Assembly (NCBI RefSeq): GCF_018139145.2
Contig: NC_059477.1
Span: forward strand, 39,922,502 to 39,986,501
Source: Gymnogyps californianus
Lineage: Eukaryota > Chordata > Aves > Accipitriformes > Cathartidae
Direction: 5' to 3'
Length of the DNA: 64,000 nucleotides
Every line of letters starts with the position of its first letter. Within the stretch, counting starts at the first letter, position 1. Made by a program: the position numbers and the translations under genes. Positions 36,041 through 48,285 of the stretch are shown piece by piece. A model generated the notes under the pieces. That model was given only the letters and a program-made list of their open reading frames with translations. It was not told the origin of the DNA and did no database searches.

Positions 36041-37887
36041 ATCCCACTAATTCTTCCAATTCATTTTTTTGCATCTATCTATATGTACAAAGACTTTACA
36101 TGCGCGTATGAAAACTCAGTAAAATAAAGCTGACATAAGCTGCAACACAGGATTTTTTTTGAACTACGAGGAAGAATCAAACGAGTATTTCTGTAATTTG
36201 TTTCCCCCCTATTTAAAATGGTTTCTGTACACCTTCTTTGCAAAATAAGCTGAGTAATAGCTCATTTACAACACTTACCACTACGCGCTGCTGATAAAGA
36301 AGCTTTCATCCTGTAGCCACTAAAACTTTTCCTCTCAAAGCAAGATATAAGCAGAAGCTCAGTCACTATTCACATAACAGAATTACAGAAGTTTTCAAAG
36401 CAGTTTATGAAAAATTCAAAAAATATATTATTTCTCAAAGCAAAATAATACATTCTATTTGGAAGATGTTTGCTCTCAGTACTGAATAACACTTGTTATA
36501 TACCTGAAGGGGTTTCTTAAGCAAGCCAAATCTACCCAGCAACTCTGGGCTGTAACTACGCTGATCAAATCAGCTTCACACGTGTTAAAAAAATGGAAAG
36601 CAAGAAATAAAGGTAGAGTCTTAAAGTATCAACAGCTTCTTCTGATTTCATAGAGAGCGCATTAAAAGAATAAACATTGAAAATCCTAGCCATACATTAA
36701 GGCAATTCTTACACCCAAACAATTTGATAATGTAACATTGTGTATCAAGCCAGTTTTTTCATAAATTATGATCGAAACAGAATACTAGTCAATTCACCAA
36801 AAGATATCAAACATATCCCTTTATTACAAATGATCCAAGTATCCCCCTTGAGGCTATGACTATCAGAAAGCATTTAGTTAGCTCCCAAGCCAATATTTTT
36901 TGTATCTGTTTTGTTATGAAACTATAACACATTTTCAATAACTTTTAGCTTTGCTATACAGAGCAACAAACAACTTCCCAGAACCCTTTGGAAAATCTGA
37001 CATGCGAAATGATTCTCTAGTCAACTTGTGTATTATTAGAGCTGAAAAAACGTATATCAGATCATGTGATCATTGGAGGGAATGGAAAAGTATTGGGAGC
37101 TTCAGGACAGATGGACGAACTTCAGGTCATATAAAATACTACCAAGGCTGTATTTGAAGAAAAATGTGAAAGCTCGTGAAAGCGCCCTGGGTGAAAATAC
37201 TTTGTGTTGCTAAGAAACATCATCCCTGATGATGGATGAATTAAATTGTCTCAGTTAGTAGAGCCAACTCCAGGCATCCCTCGTTTATTAGTAGAATGTT
37301 TTCTTGTACTGGTAATTTATTTCAACAGCTACATACAAATAAAAAGCCCTACCTTTAAATGAAACTGAGAATTTCAAACTTGCATAATTAATGCTAGAAA
37401 ACAGAACAGAGTTCACATCTTGAACAGAATTTAATAACTACGTTTTCAAAGTTTACATTTTTAAATGTAATATTAATACATCCAAATTATTAAGAACTTA
37501 TTTTAGGGTAGTCTGCAATGAAATATACTGTTCAACTTCCAAAATTACTCTATATACAATCCAGTGAAGAATAAAACTCTTCAAATATTTCTAAGTACTG
37601 AACAACATAAATATTCAGGTAATCAAATTTTAAACATCGCTGAGAGAAAAGCATGTTCATTTGTCACGTATTGTTATGATGACACCAACATAAAAACTAA
37701 GCATGGAGGAAATAATGCAAACCACCTGCTTTTCTCATTTGGAAGGTGTCTTCATGTTTCATCCAGTTCCTCTTTTAATGTATTACTTATGGGCTGTTTC
37801 TTCTGCAGAACATATTCGTGAACTTACAGCAGTGTATCTTTCCATTTCAGAAGTATGCATTTTCTGTTGAACTCCCACAGAGCATAC
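36041..37887. other. Non-coding stretch, nothing firm
   Basis: AT-rich DNA. A weak minus-strand exon-like segment lies at 36279-36319 or 36279-36310, with donor TAGTG|GTAAGTG and an open frame containing SGYRMKASLSAARS, but its acceptors lack a pyrimidine tract. Nothing else was recognised. Confidence 0.4.
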
Positions 37888-38122
37888 CTGGTTTGCCTGC
37901 CGTGCACTGTGTTAAGTGAAGTCCTTTGAAAAAGGTTATAGCTGGAGCAGAGGAAGGCCACCAGCTTGCCTCTTCCCACAGGCTCCACAACGGGCCAGAG
38001 GTGCTCTCCTGAAAGGGGAAAGAAAAGCAAGCACATCTCACCTGGCACAGCCTTCGAGAGCAGGACGCAACAGCAGAGGCGAAGCACAGCAAGCGGGGAG
38101 CCCCAACGTAAGCAGGAGAGTC
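37888..38122 (-). other. Candidate GC-rich exon, minus strand, with alternative inner splice sites
   Basis: Read on the minus strand, the segment starts after ACTTTCTGATCCCAG and ends at AACCAG|GTATGC. Inside it are a further donor (TGCCAG|GTGAGA at 38042) and a very strong acceptor (TTTCTTTCCCCTTTCAG ending at 38009). These are only 33 bases apart, too close to bound a normal intron, so they look like alternative borders of two exons: 38042-38122 (81 bases, open in all frames) and 37888-38008 (121 bases, open in two frames). One frame of the latter contains LVAFLCSSYNLFQRTSLN. Local GC is well above the surroundings. I recognise no protein family. Confidence 0.33.
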
Positions 38123-39394
38123 CTGGGATCAGAAAGTAGACATATGACTGCTGCTCAGAGATGATGGAAAAGGGCAGAGTTTTCTTAATAACTCAGAGAG
38201 GAATATGCAGAATTTTATGCCACACAGAAACTAACACGGTTGCTGTACTGAGAATAAACCAAGGGCAAAGACCGATTTTGCAAGAACATAGTTGCCAAAG
38301 GGGAGGATTATTAAAGAAAACGAATTTTAATTTGTCTGATGGCAAGGCTTTGGGGTTTTTCTTCCTATTATTCCAGATTGTGTTCTAATGAAGATTCCAA
38401 GTTAGAAGTCCCAAGTTTTAGGACTGGAGAGTTCAATTTGAGGAAAAAGGTGAAAAACCCTCTGTAAACTGTTCTTTGGATCCCATCACAGCTTCCAACT
38501 CAGAAATTACCATGCACAGTTATGTGGTGAGGCCACATACTCAGCTAGTCAATACACAGAGGCAACCATAGAGGCTCTTCTTCCCAAATAACGCCACCAC
38601 AGAGAAGAGTTACCAGTGGAGAGTGTGAGAAGAACTATTTAATAATGATACCAATTTGGCTGCACTATAGGAGATGTGCTTCCTGTGGGCCTAATAAGGA
38701 AGAGCTTTACAATCTAAGCAGAAGCAGTTCAAAACCTCAAAGGACATGTCTTATCTGCACCACTTCTGCTTCTGGAATCCCAGAAATCCTGAAGACAGAA
38801 GGCAGATCAGACTGCAGCTTTCCTAGGCACGGATGTTGCAATCACATCTGCCTTAACTGTAAGCCACGGTCCGTCCTTGCTACTTTCCGACTCCCTAGTA
38901 GCATCTCTTAGTTCCTTCGTTTTTGGAAATGCCAGTGCAGAGGATAAAATAAAGTGTTTCTGATCACATCAGGTATACTAAAACACTAACATAAAAGAAA
39001 AAAGCCTGCAGATTACGTTCCAAGCAAAGAACATGAAAGAAAAGGTTTTGAAGTAGAGATACCCTTTCTTCCCCTCCTCCCTTGTCTACATGATTCACAA
39101 AATAACACTTACTTCAAATATTGAGATCTGTTTGATCAAAGATTTTTTTTTTTTAAAGTGTTGATCTAGCAGCCATGAAGAATGATCATTTGTGTATGGA
39201 TGCATCTCAAATTACTCAGACCCAGAAGCGTGCACATGCATATTTATCCAATTAATTACAGGTGATTTTTACACACTCTGAGGAATTGAACCACCGCCAA
39301 ACCAGGTGTGCAGATCCACGTAAACGTTCTCCAAGTGGTTTTTCTTTCATCTCGCTAAAGATTCCCTCCCTAAACACCTATAGCTACAAGATGT
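38123..39394. other. Non-coding stretch, nothing recognised
   Basis: AT-rich DNA with no repeat or gene that I can name. Frames of 75-88 codons on the plus strand at 38161 and 38645 look like chance. Confidence 0.45.
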
Positions 39395-39515
39395 CTGACT
39401 TAATTTGTCCAGTTCCAGGCTCCCCAGTACAAGATGGACACAGACATAACCAACCAAAACCAGCAAACGGCCCCAAAGATGATGAAGGGGTTGGAGCACA
39501 ACCCAGCCATTCTGT
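39395..39515 (+). mobile_element. CR1 LINE fragment with internal deletion
   Basis: TTTGTCCAGTTCCAGGCTCC, then CCCAGTACAAGATGGACAC and AAAGATGATGAAGGGGTTGG match the CR1 segment 'tgtccagttctgggctccccagtacaagagggacatgg..aagatgatgaagggactggagca'. It then jumps to a sequence resembling the CR1 3' terminus (CCATTCTGTGACTCC), so about 400-500 bases of the usual 3' region are missing. Forward orientation. It accounts for part of the 162-codon frame at 39262-39750. Confidence 0.6.
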
Positions 39516-39599
39516 GACTCCATCTCCAAAGGTCGGGTCTGCAACAAGGTACAGGTTGCAGGACTCTGACTATAACAAGCTTCTTCCTCTTGGCCCTCA

Positions 39600-40390
39600 C
39601 ATTGTAATGCAGACAGCACTTTCAGTGCAGGATTATTTAATGTTTTCATTTATTACTTGGATGATGAACAATACAGTTGCAAAATTTTGCAGCTACCTGG
39701 GAAGGGCTGCAAGCATTCTGGGAAGCAGAGTTAGAATTGAAAAAAAGTAGGAGTAAGTGATTAACAGCAGAACTGAAACTGGGGTTTTAATACTGAATTG
39801 AATGCAAAAAGTGAAAAACTAATTCGAATTTGTATTAACAGAAGCATCACATGGAAAAGATGGTAAGATTTATTCTGTTCATCACCGATACTGACTGACT
39901 AAGGTTGTACATTATGTTCAGGTCTGGATACACAGATGTAGGAAACTGAGAAAAGCTCAGAAGAAAACCTAAGTAATCAGGGAAAGTTAAAGGGAAACAG
40001 GCTTGCTGAGTACAGAAAAAAAAGATGAGTAAAGAAAGAGGGCGCAGGCTTCAAAACAGGTTAACAGCAGTTACAAAAATGATGATCGTGTCCCACTACT
40101 GCAACATCCACAGCAGAAAAAAAAAAAAAACAAACTTAACAGGTTAGGAAAAAACTTAGAATAGTATTAGAGGAAATATGCTACCTCTAGGGATAGTTAA
40201 ACAACGGATTAGGTTATGGAGGGGTTACACAAATCTTCACTGATTGCTTTTAAGACCTGGTAAGATGAACATGTCAGAAACCGTCTATACATATCTGTCT
40301 GGCTTTACAATGAACATTATATGCTCATGCATACAGTACAGGGCCTTAGCATAGAGCGGATGACCTCCAGAGATCTGCATTTTCTTTCTT
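39600..40390 (+). mobile_element. Ancient CR1 LINE, 3' half
   Basis: The order of landmarks matches an old CR1: TAATGTTTTCATTTATTACT and TTGGATGATGAAC near 39640; GCAAAATTTTGCAGCTACCT near 39679; GCTGCAAGCATTCTGGGAAG near 39706; ATAGTTAAACAACGGATTAG near 40193; GATTGCTTTTAAGACCTGG near 40241; GCGGATGACCTCCAGAGATC near 40356 for the tail. The last corresponds to 'ctagatgacctctcgaggtcccttcc'. Divergence is high, with stops throughout. It follows the younger-looking fragment at 39395 in the same orientation. Confidence 0.65.
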
Positions 40391-43056
40391 AAACCTAAAG
40401 GCTGTACAAGTTTAGGCTCCTGCCAGGCAGATCAGCAGGTGACTTGACTGCTCCTTAGAGCTCCAAGCAGGCTTTTGATATCTCTTTCTTCTAAATAGCC
40501 AAGGCAGTCTGTGATTGACAATTTTCTATCACATCAAGCATGCTACCTTAAATATGAAGTACTCTGAATGATCCACCGGGGAAATAAAGTCAAAGTACAG
40601 AGAAGGCAACGGCAACCCTTCCTGGGAATCCAGTCCTGAGAAGGAAATCAAAACTGCCAAATTGGGAAAGGATGCACATCCCATGAGTACCTAGAAATAC
40701 AGGTAGTTATTTTTGTTTCTAGCACCTACAATAAATAAGCCTTAATAAAAAGAAGCATTTAATAAAGTACTTAGAGAAATAAGGAGGGAAGGTTTGACGT
40801 TTCTAAGCTTATTTTCACAGCGGTATGAAAGGAAATGAGGTAGAGTCAGAGCTAATTCTCCTTATATAATTTCACATGGAATGATTAGTTCTGCCCCAAC
40901 AGTAACAGCTTTCCAGAGGGTCCTACTTGTCACCAAGATTGCATACAGATGCTGTAAGTGTAGCTTCCCTATTCTCCACTGACAACCAACTTAAAAGGCC
41001 AATATAATATTCATTTTACTATAGAATGAAATTCACAGCTTGAATAGTAAAATAATGTCACAGCTACCATGAAACTGCACTTGCATGTTGGGGGTTGTGA
41101 CTTTTAAGAGTTTAATCATGAAACAGATTCATAAAGAGGAACATGCAAAGTAGCTTTCTGCTTTAGCAATGTGCTGCGGTCGTTAAGGATGTCTAAGAGT
41201 AGCATAAGCTATGGTCTGACGACGAGAGGGCAAAAGTATGGAGAAGCATTCTTGTCACATGCCTCTGCTGATTTTTTTTTTTTTTTTTAGAAGGCAGGTT
41301 TTCAATCATTACTGTGCTGAATGCCCCCCTCTCTTAAGCCTGATTAGGAAAGACATTCCACATGCACAGGGCTGCTGAAGGTGGTGGAATTCCGTAAGTC
41401 ACCTGGGTCGCTTCTGGGTGAAATAACAATTACTGGCAATTCATCTCAACAAGGCCAACAAAAAAAAAACCCTGTAAGAGACATCACTCAGCCCAACAGT
41501 GAACATATCACACGGATAATCCTAAAACTCTTTGCAAGAACTTGTAATAGGTATTAGTACTTTTATAAAGCACTATAGTGTTTTGTATTTAATCCTTGAA
41601 TAGACACTAGTCGAAAAGCCATATTCAATTCCAAAATTGCTACTGCAAGTTCCAGCTCAGCTACAACTATTCCTTTAAAGAATACACTGTTTTTTAAAGG
41701 CTATATATAAAAATACATTTTTCCAGGGAGAGATAGCCTACCTTAGCAAATTTAACTATCAACGAAAAACCTAAATGACTCCCCAGAACAGCATGCTAAA
41801 TAATAAGAACTTTAAATGTGTATATTTTGCATTTATTAGCACAACCATTTGTTTTACAAAAGACCTACAGATTAAATACAAAGCATGCTATTAGTTTTAG
41901 GCACAAGAACAACCAATTTTTTATGCCTTGCCAGAAATAATGACTAATTAGGCCAGCACCACCCTACAGTCACTTCCATAAATCCTGCCTTTACATTTAA
42001 ATCACAACAACAAAGAAAACTGACTTAATGATAACAAAAGCATATTTCTTGTTGAAGTTTTCTTAAAGCAAGATTAGGACAAGAAATTGTTCTCTAAAGC
42101 CAACAAGAAGATGTTATTGTTTATTCGGAGAACTTTAATTTATCTCAAACCACACACAAAGTTATATTCAGAAATTTACTGTATTAAACTGCAATCCAGT
42201 AGACAGACAAGGTGACGGGAAAACTTTCAACTGGGAAATCGCAAAACACAGAATTTCATAGAATACTGCTGGATTATTTATTCTGCAAAGTCATCTTACG
42301 GCATATTCCTTGTGTAAACCTTGAAAATAACCGGAATATAAAAGTTGCAATATGTTCGACTACTTGTTGAATTTTTGTTTTCTGGAATATTTGTATGTAA
42401 AGTAAATATCAAAGCAGAAAGATATACAGGAAATATGACGTGGAGCATCAGATGAAATGAGGATCTGCATTTTAACTAAGATTTTAGGTTTTTAAATGAT
42501 AGAAATTACGGTGCTTCTGAGAAAGCACTTGTTTAATTACATGCACCAGGCAAGATATTTATAAAAAACACTTTATTTTCACAATGCAAGATGGACTTTA
42601 TTCCTATTTACAAAGGTGTCACCTGGTAAATAAACCACTATGAAAACAGAATCAAGATCTACATTGTCAAATATTCCACAATAATATCATTAACGCACAA
42701 CTCTGAGGCTTCCCCCCCCCCCAAACCAATCTGATCGGAAAGAACAGGAAAAGGGCGACATTTTTCTAAGAGCTGGTCCTAGAAATGGAGCTATCTTCAC
42801 TGTTCTTTCTCCCAAATATTCTGCCACTATAGTCACATACCATCATTGCTCTAGCTAATCACTCCATTCTGAGTTTTCAGCATTCGCAAACATTTACTCT
42901 TGCATGTATGCACAAAGCTTTGTGATATACTGTAAGTTCTTCTACACAATGGCTTTACAACAGTTCTGTTTCTATTACATATGTTTTATTAGGCTTTAGG
43001 AGGAGGAACCAAAAATCTCAGTTCTTTGAAGGAGAAGCTTCTCTTTGTCTTTTCAG
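40391..43056. other. Non-coding stretch, nothing recognised
   Basis: AT-rich DNA. Homopolymers only: a T run near 41272-41289, an A run near 41460-41469, and 11 C at 42712-42722. No gene, SINE or CR1 signature was noticed. Confidence 0.5.
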
Positions 43057-43134
43057 ATTGAGAAAAACACCAAACGGCAACAGCGAGGTCTTCATCCTTC
43101 ATTCCAACACACTTGACCACTGAATTCTGCCAGG
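43057..43134 (+). other. Candidate exon, plus strand (78 bases)
   Basis: The acceptor TTCTCTTTGTCTTTTCAG is strong, and the segment ends at TGCCAGG|GTGAGTAATG, a near-consensus donor. The 78 bases would make an exon of normal size. Two frames hold about 19-21 codons before a stop and the third stops at once, so it is not an internal coding exon; a non-coding RNA exon or untranslated exon is possible. It is on the same strand as the candidate transcript near 35.5 kb but 7 kb away. Confidence 0.3.
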
Positions 43135-44183
43135 GTGAGTAATGCCCCTCATGGAACATCCATTCAGTAAATCTTCCATCTCAGAGAAGGAATAAAAGAC
43201 TACACCATATTAAATCTGAATCCAACTAACTTAGGCGTGAACTTAAGGGGTGTAGGTTTTTTTTCCCTCAACGACAACTTCTAATAATGACTATGAAAGA
43301 AATCTTGCACTCTGGATGGTATTTTATTTATCAAGACCACGATCACCACAAGCTTTCTGTCGCCGGAGGCATGGCCAAAGTAACCTTTTTAAGGACTACT
43401 GTTGTACCTCTAGGAAGAAAACATTCCCACAGTATTTATGGCAATATCATACTTGTACCATTGAGTGTCATTAACACAGACAACCTGTTGCACAAACATG
43501 GCATCTGACTGCCCAAAAACAACCTTGGAAGAAAACTGGGAAACAGCATGCGAAGCCACACTGGTCGCACTGTTGTATAGACACAATACGTAAAGATGTT
43601 TTCAGATGCAAAACTGATTAAATTCCTCTTTTTTGTTTGTCAACCTAACAATTTTTTCAACAATGTTTTTATAACAATTCAGCGAAACTACAACAATTCA
43701 GAAAAATTAAGGTATGAAGATGATATTAAATCCAGTTGCATCTGAAGTGCCAATGAGAAAACTTCTGCTAATCACATATATATTAAATTTCACACGTTTG
43801 ATTATATGTAAATCTACACACACACAAATATCTAAATCAAAGTTGCTTATACAGCACTAACTTACTTAGGGATTTATGTGGCCCAACTGTTTGTGTTCTT
43901 TCTGTGTGTTAACCCTAATAAATAATTATTCAGGGGAAAAAAAACAAACCACACTTAGTGCCTGGCCTTGCCTGTTTTCCTCCAAGTTCTGCATTTCATC
44001 ATTAATTTTACATACTTCATTGTTAATTTTAGACATTCCTCCCGTTCTCATTTGGACATCAAAGAGCTACTCATACCCAAAATACCAGCAATCTGAAGTA
44101 CTGGCTTCCCTACTTATTGTCATTTATAACTTGAAAAGATCTTTGATTTCTTGCCTACAGGAAATACTGTGGATCAAAAATAA

Positions 44184-44221
44184 AACATATATATATATGC
44201 TCCCATATATACATATATATG
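44184..44221. repeat. (AT)n microsatellite
   Basis: CATATATATATATG and CATATATACATATATATGG units form an imperfect AT repeat that can also fold as a short hairpin. Confidence 0.85.
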
Positions 44222-46569
44222 GGGTCCAGGATTTAGGATAATAGACTGTTTGGAGACATGGTTTTCAGATTCACATTTCAAACTCTCTGTCTGGTGCTTC
44301 ACACATTTATTTTTACTTTCACATCTGACGTGCAGCAATATGGCTAGCTAAGGTGTACGTTTAAGACATACTTTGATGTATATCTATTCAGAAGTGAAAT
44401 TCACACTGGGGTATGTGTCCTTACAGCACTAAGGCACTACTTCACCACTGCTAACTGCACCGCTTTCTGATGGCTGGGGGCAGGAGAAGGCAGGCTCTCT
44501 AGAGCCCCTCGTTAACAATTCTGCCACCAAAGATTAAGATGATTTTCCTGCTTTACAAACTTGGTAGAGAACGTTTCTCACATACAAATGGAAAAAAAAC
44601 CATGGTAGCCAACATATTTCTAAAATGCCTGCTGCATGGGTTCCTAACAGCCTTGCATATATATTTAGAGTTTGTTCTCCAGTTTTGTATATTTTTTTTT
44701 TAAATTAGCAATATTAATAAGTTATACAACTAGTCCGAGACAATGAGATATTCACTCTACTCCAGTTAGCAAATCATTTGCCTTGGTTTTGTTACTACTC
44801 CCACTACACAATGGCTTATGTCTCAAGCAGTAGTACACAGAAGCCCTCAAATAGAGCAGTTAACATCAAGGTCCCGTTATTTATACCAATATCACTAAAA
44901 ATCGAACCTTAAAATACATTTTCAGTGTATTTCCTTACAACAGAATACAATTCTGTTCACACAGCAATATATATGTCATATATGTTTCTTCTGAGCACAT
45001 AGTTTAGGACCCAATTTATATATAGAAACAGCAGTTCTTTAACTCAACTATTTAACCAGGTAAGATCTCAACTCTTTGGACAAGACTTCCTCTTTGCAAC
45101 TGGAAGAGCTAATACAGGAGAATATTCCACATTAAATATTTGCTTATCAACAGCCGCAGGAGAAATGCCTTATCTCAATGGCTCTCCCAATCTGAACTAT
45201 ATAGGACTGTATTGTATAAACATATTCTGATCTTGTGAAGCCAAACAAGACAGCATACACATTTTACTTCTTTTTTTTAAGTTAGATTCCAGCTGGTCAC
45301 ACAAACAGTAAGGAATTTAAATACAGTAAATGCTTCTAAAACTACTGGCCTTCTCCACACCAGGAAGCGCTTGGTGCGATCACAGCTTACAGCAGCCATT
45401 CAGTTTTTGGCCAAGCAGTTTATTCCAGGAGCCCCGACTGAAAGAAAGTACACTGGTCAAGTGCCATTTTGATGATAAAAACGTCTATCTAGAAATTTTC
45501 ACCAGTGCAGGACATTGGTCAGAGACCATAAGCCTTCACTGCTCTGATCGAAACAGAAAATAACAGAAGCCCATGCTGTAGATTGGGTCAGAGGCCTAAA
45601 ATGCTCAAGGCATTCGAGCTATGGGCAACGTCAAAAGCTGCAGTCATATGGTGTAGAAAACATTTATAAAAGCTAAACCAGGAACTTTTTGTTTTCATAT
45701 TCTCAAATTTTATTGAGCAGAAATGTTTGAGGATAGTTTATTACTTTTACCGGCCACTCTAAAATGGGCCTCCAGCCAAACAGGTCTTTAAAATATGTCT
45801 ATATTTTAGTTTTAAAACAACATTAAGGAAGTTGTATAACTTTTACATTAGAGTCTAAGTGACTTAGCAGCAAAAGCGACACGTTTCAGCTGTAACGCAG
45901 GCACTTTGCAAGCTACAGGCCCAACTTTTGCAACAGTACCAGACCCACTTGGTACTGACCCTAACGCAGGAGAGAGATCCACAAGGGTTAATTAACAGGT
46001 GTTTGTAACCCATGGCAAATCCCAAAAGACTGAAATTCAGGAGACATTTGGTGGTATCGTATTAGTGACTCATGTGCCAAACGCCTTCCCTCATTCAGGC
46101 TAAACTCTGTGGGACAAGACCAATCCACTATGTGCTGTTCTTGCCTTCGCAGGGCTTTACTGCGCTACTCCAAGCGCAATAACTGACAGTAGTCGTAACA
46201 ATATTACTGCGTGAGAATTCAAACTGTGCATTTATCAGCGGAGGGAGGAATTTTGTGCTGTATTCGTAAAGTACCAACACCTTGAGCTGGACAGTAGCTT
46301 TGCTTCCTAGGTTCCACCATCACTGTCGACTGGCCAGCTAATAATTAGATTGGGAAATTGTTCAGAAAGTTTGTAAAGACCAAGGTATTGCAATATTGAG
46401 AATGACCCTCACCTTTTTACATGTGGTAGACATATAGATCCAAAAAAACCAGCACTGTATTAAAAAATCCTGCCCTTAATTGATTTATGCCATCTGGATT
46501 CACGGCATTCAAACTTATGTCAGAAAGTATTCTTCCAATGTATTTTACTACACCTGGACTTCCAAGAAT

Positions 46570-46590
46570 AAAAAAAAAAAAAAAAAAAAA
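46570..46590. repeat. Poly(A) run
   Basis: Twenty-one consecutive A residues on the plus strand. No retroelement body was recognised next to it. Confidence 0.9.
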
Positions 46591-47729
46591 GATGAAGCAA
46601 GAAGAATACACTCTACATTAGGTCTTGAAAGCTCCAATTAAAATTCAATATTGTACTTTGTATGGAGGCTCTTTACATGAAAAACCTGTCATGGTTAAGA
46701 TTTAAGGTTAACTAGGTTAATAGAGTCCAATAAAATAACTCTATCTAATTATGCCAAACCATTGTGATAAGCCACACTACAATCTGCTACTCATCCTTAC
46801 CTGACTATTGGGCTAAACTCTGAATCATGGTAACGCACGCCGACTTCTCATTAACCGGAAAATCCAACCATAAAGTAAGCCTCAAACTCTTTCCCCTGCT
46901 TCTTGAAAAAAGTGCATGCATTTGCACCTCAAATGGTTTCTTTCCTCCAGTCTGCTACTCCAGTCATCACACAGTCATGTGTTAAAAGATTTGTGTGGAC
47001 CTGCCAAGTCTCATTCATCTGAGACACACTTTCCTAAAGTTGGGATTCGTTTGCAAAGTATATTTAAGCAGCTCCTCTGCTATGAAGTGTTCTGTCACGT
47101 GGCATTCTTAGCTTAAAATAGTAAAAACAAAATCCTAAAATCTACACATTTTGCAAAATTGAAGTTTATGGGTTTTTCTCCCTTGTTCTACAAAGCGTGA
47201 CACTATGTCACCACAAAGGTTACAATTTTTCCTGACAGTTTTACCAGCAGAACTATTTGTAGATATTAACGTTTTAATTGCGCTGTAGTGACAGTCGGAA
47301 TGAAACGGGGTTCAAATTTTGCAGCTCACTTCGTAAGTGCTTATGAAAAGCAGTCCCTGCCCCGCACAGCTTGTATTTAAAAAAAAAAAATAAATAAAAA
47401 TAAGAGCGTCTTTAGAAAGTAACTCCCACAGACCTATTTTAAACGCTCAGGGACTCGGGGGCTGCGGCAGGGCCGGGGGCTGACGGAGGCCCGGCGGGCA
47501 GGGCACATCCCGACGGCGGCTCCCCCGCAGCCACCTGCCCCAAGCCGGGCTCAGGGGAGCCAGGCCCGCCCAGGCCGCGCTTCCCTCCCCGGCTGCCCCG
47601 GGCCCTGCAGTCCCGCGTCCACCTTGGGCTGCCCGGGAGGACGCCGGAGGAAGGGGCCGGTGGGTACCGGCAGGCCCTGCCCGCCCTTCCCGGCCCCGGC
47701 AGCGGCTCCGCGGGGCTGAGGCGCGGGCA

Positions 47730-47737
47730 GCCATGTT
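47730..47737 (-). promoter_or_regulatory. YY1-like motif variant (AACATGGC)
   Basis: Minus-strand AACATGGCTGCC, one base off the core AAGATGGC. Its ATG could also be a start codon reading into a GC-rich 95-codon frame, but I see no reason to believe that frame. Confidence 0.35.
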
Positions 47738-47847
47738 AGGGCCGCCGGGGAGGCGGCACCCCGTGCCGGCAGCGGCTGCTCCCCCGCCGCGACCGCTCCC
47801 CGGGGAACGGCCCCTTCCCGCGGGGGCCGCCGCGGGGCCGGGCGGCT

Positions 47848-47934
47848 CCCCCCCTCCAGAGACCGCCGCCAGGGCCGGGGGGCCACGCCGCTCCCCTCCT
47901 CCGGAGGCGGCCGCCAGGGCCGCGGAGCCATCTT
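47848..47934. repeat. Imperfect tandem duplication inside the CpG island
   Basis: Two neighbouring units of about 45 bases share the core GCCGCCAGGGCC followed by GG-rich sequence and a GCCAC/GCCAT end. The second copy ends at the YY1-type motif; the first has the altered GGCCACGCC. In translation the repeat gives APRPWR twice on the minus strand, but that is a by-product. Confidence 0.6.
47927..47934 (-). promoter_or_regulatory. YY1-type motif (AAGATGGC)
   Basis: Minus-strand CTAAGATGGCTCCGCGG contains the AAGATGGC core used by YY1 in many TATA-less promoters. It suggests that a minus-strand start site lies a few tens of bases upstream, near 47.94-47.97 kb, possibly separate from the exon ending at 48265. 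Confidence 0.5.
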
Positions 47935-47995
47935 AGGGGGGGCCGGGGCGACGGCTGTCCCCGACAGCGCCTCCCGCGCCGCAGGTGCCGGGGAG

Positions 47996-48003
47996 CCACG
48001 TCA
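47996..48003 (-). promoter_or_regulatory. CRE-like half site (TGACGTGG)
   Basis: TGACGTGG on the minus strand, about 65 bases upstream of the YY1-type motif, in line with a CREB/ATF site in a CpG-island promoter. Confidence 0.4.
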
Positions 48004-48263
48004 GGCGGAGCGCGCAGCCCCGCGTCCGGCGGCGGCGAGCCGGCTCCCCTCGCCTCGCCCCCCGCCGAGCGGAGCGGGGCTCGGCGGGCCGGGCCCCCCC
48101 CGCCTTCTCCTCCCGCGGAGCGCCGGCCACCGCCGGCCCTCACCCCCGTCCTCCTCGCCCGGCCCCAGGCCGAGCGCCCGCCCCGCCGCTCCGCGCTGAC
48201 CCCTTCCCTCCCTCCTGCCTGGCTCGGGCGGCCCCGCTCCTTACCCCACCCAGAGGGAGCTCA

Positions 48264-48285
48264 CCTCCTCCTCCTCCTCCTCCTC
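48264..48285. repeat. (CTC)n / (GGA)n trinucleotide repeat
   Basis: About seven CTC units on the plus strand. On the minus strand it is a GGA repeat that runs right up to the GAG|GTGAGC donor, so repeat length would change the end of the candidate first exon. Confidence 0.85.

Larger units (their letters stand above)
43135..47444. other. Non-coding stretch with simple repeats
   Basis: AT-rich DNA flanking the CpG island. It contains an AT microsatellite (44184-44221) and poly(A) (46570-46590). A donor-like CCAG|GTAAGA on the plus strand at 45060 lacks a clear acceptor. The 121-codon frame at 43876-44241 runs into the microsatellite and is not a gene. Confidence 0.45.

Noticed and set aside
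36279..36319. Minus-strand exon-like segment with strong donor and peptide SGYRMKASLSAARS
   Set aside because: The peptide looks protein-like, but the available acceptors lack a pyrimidine tract, and the surrounding frame has stops nearby. Too weak to list as a feature.
39262..39750. 162-codon plus-strand frame
   Set aside because: It runs through two CR1 fragments (39395-39515 and from 39600) and has no CR1 reading frame or other domain; open by chance.
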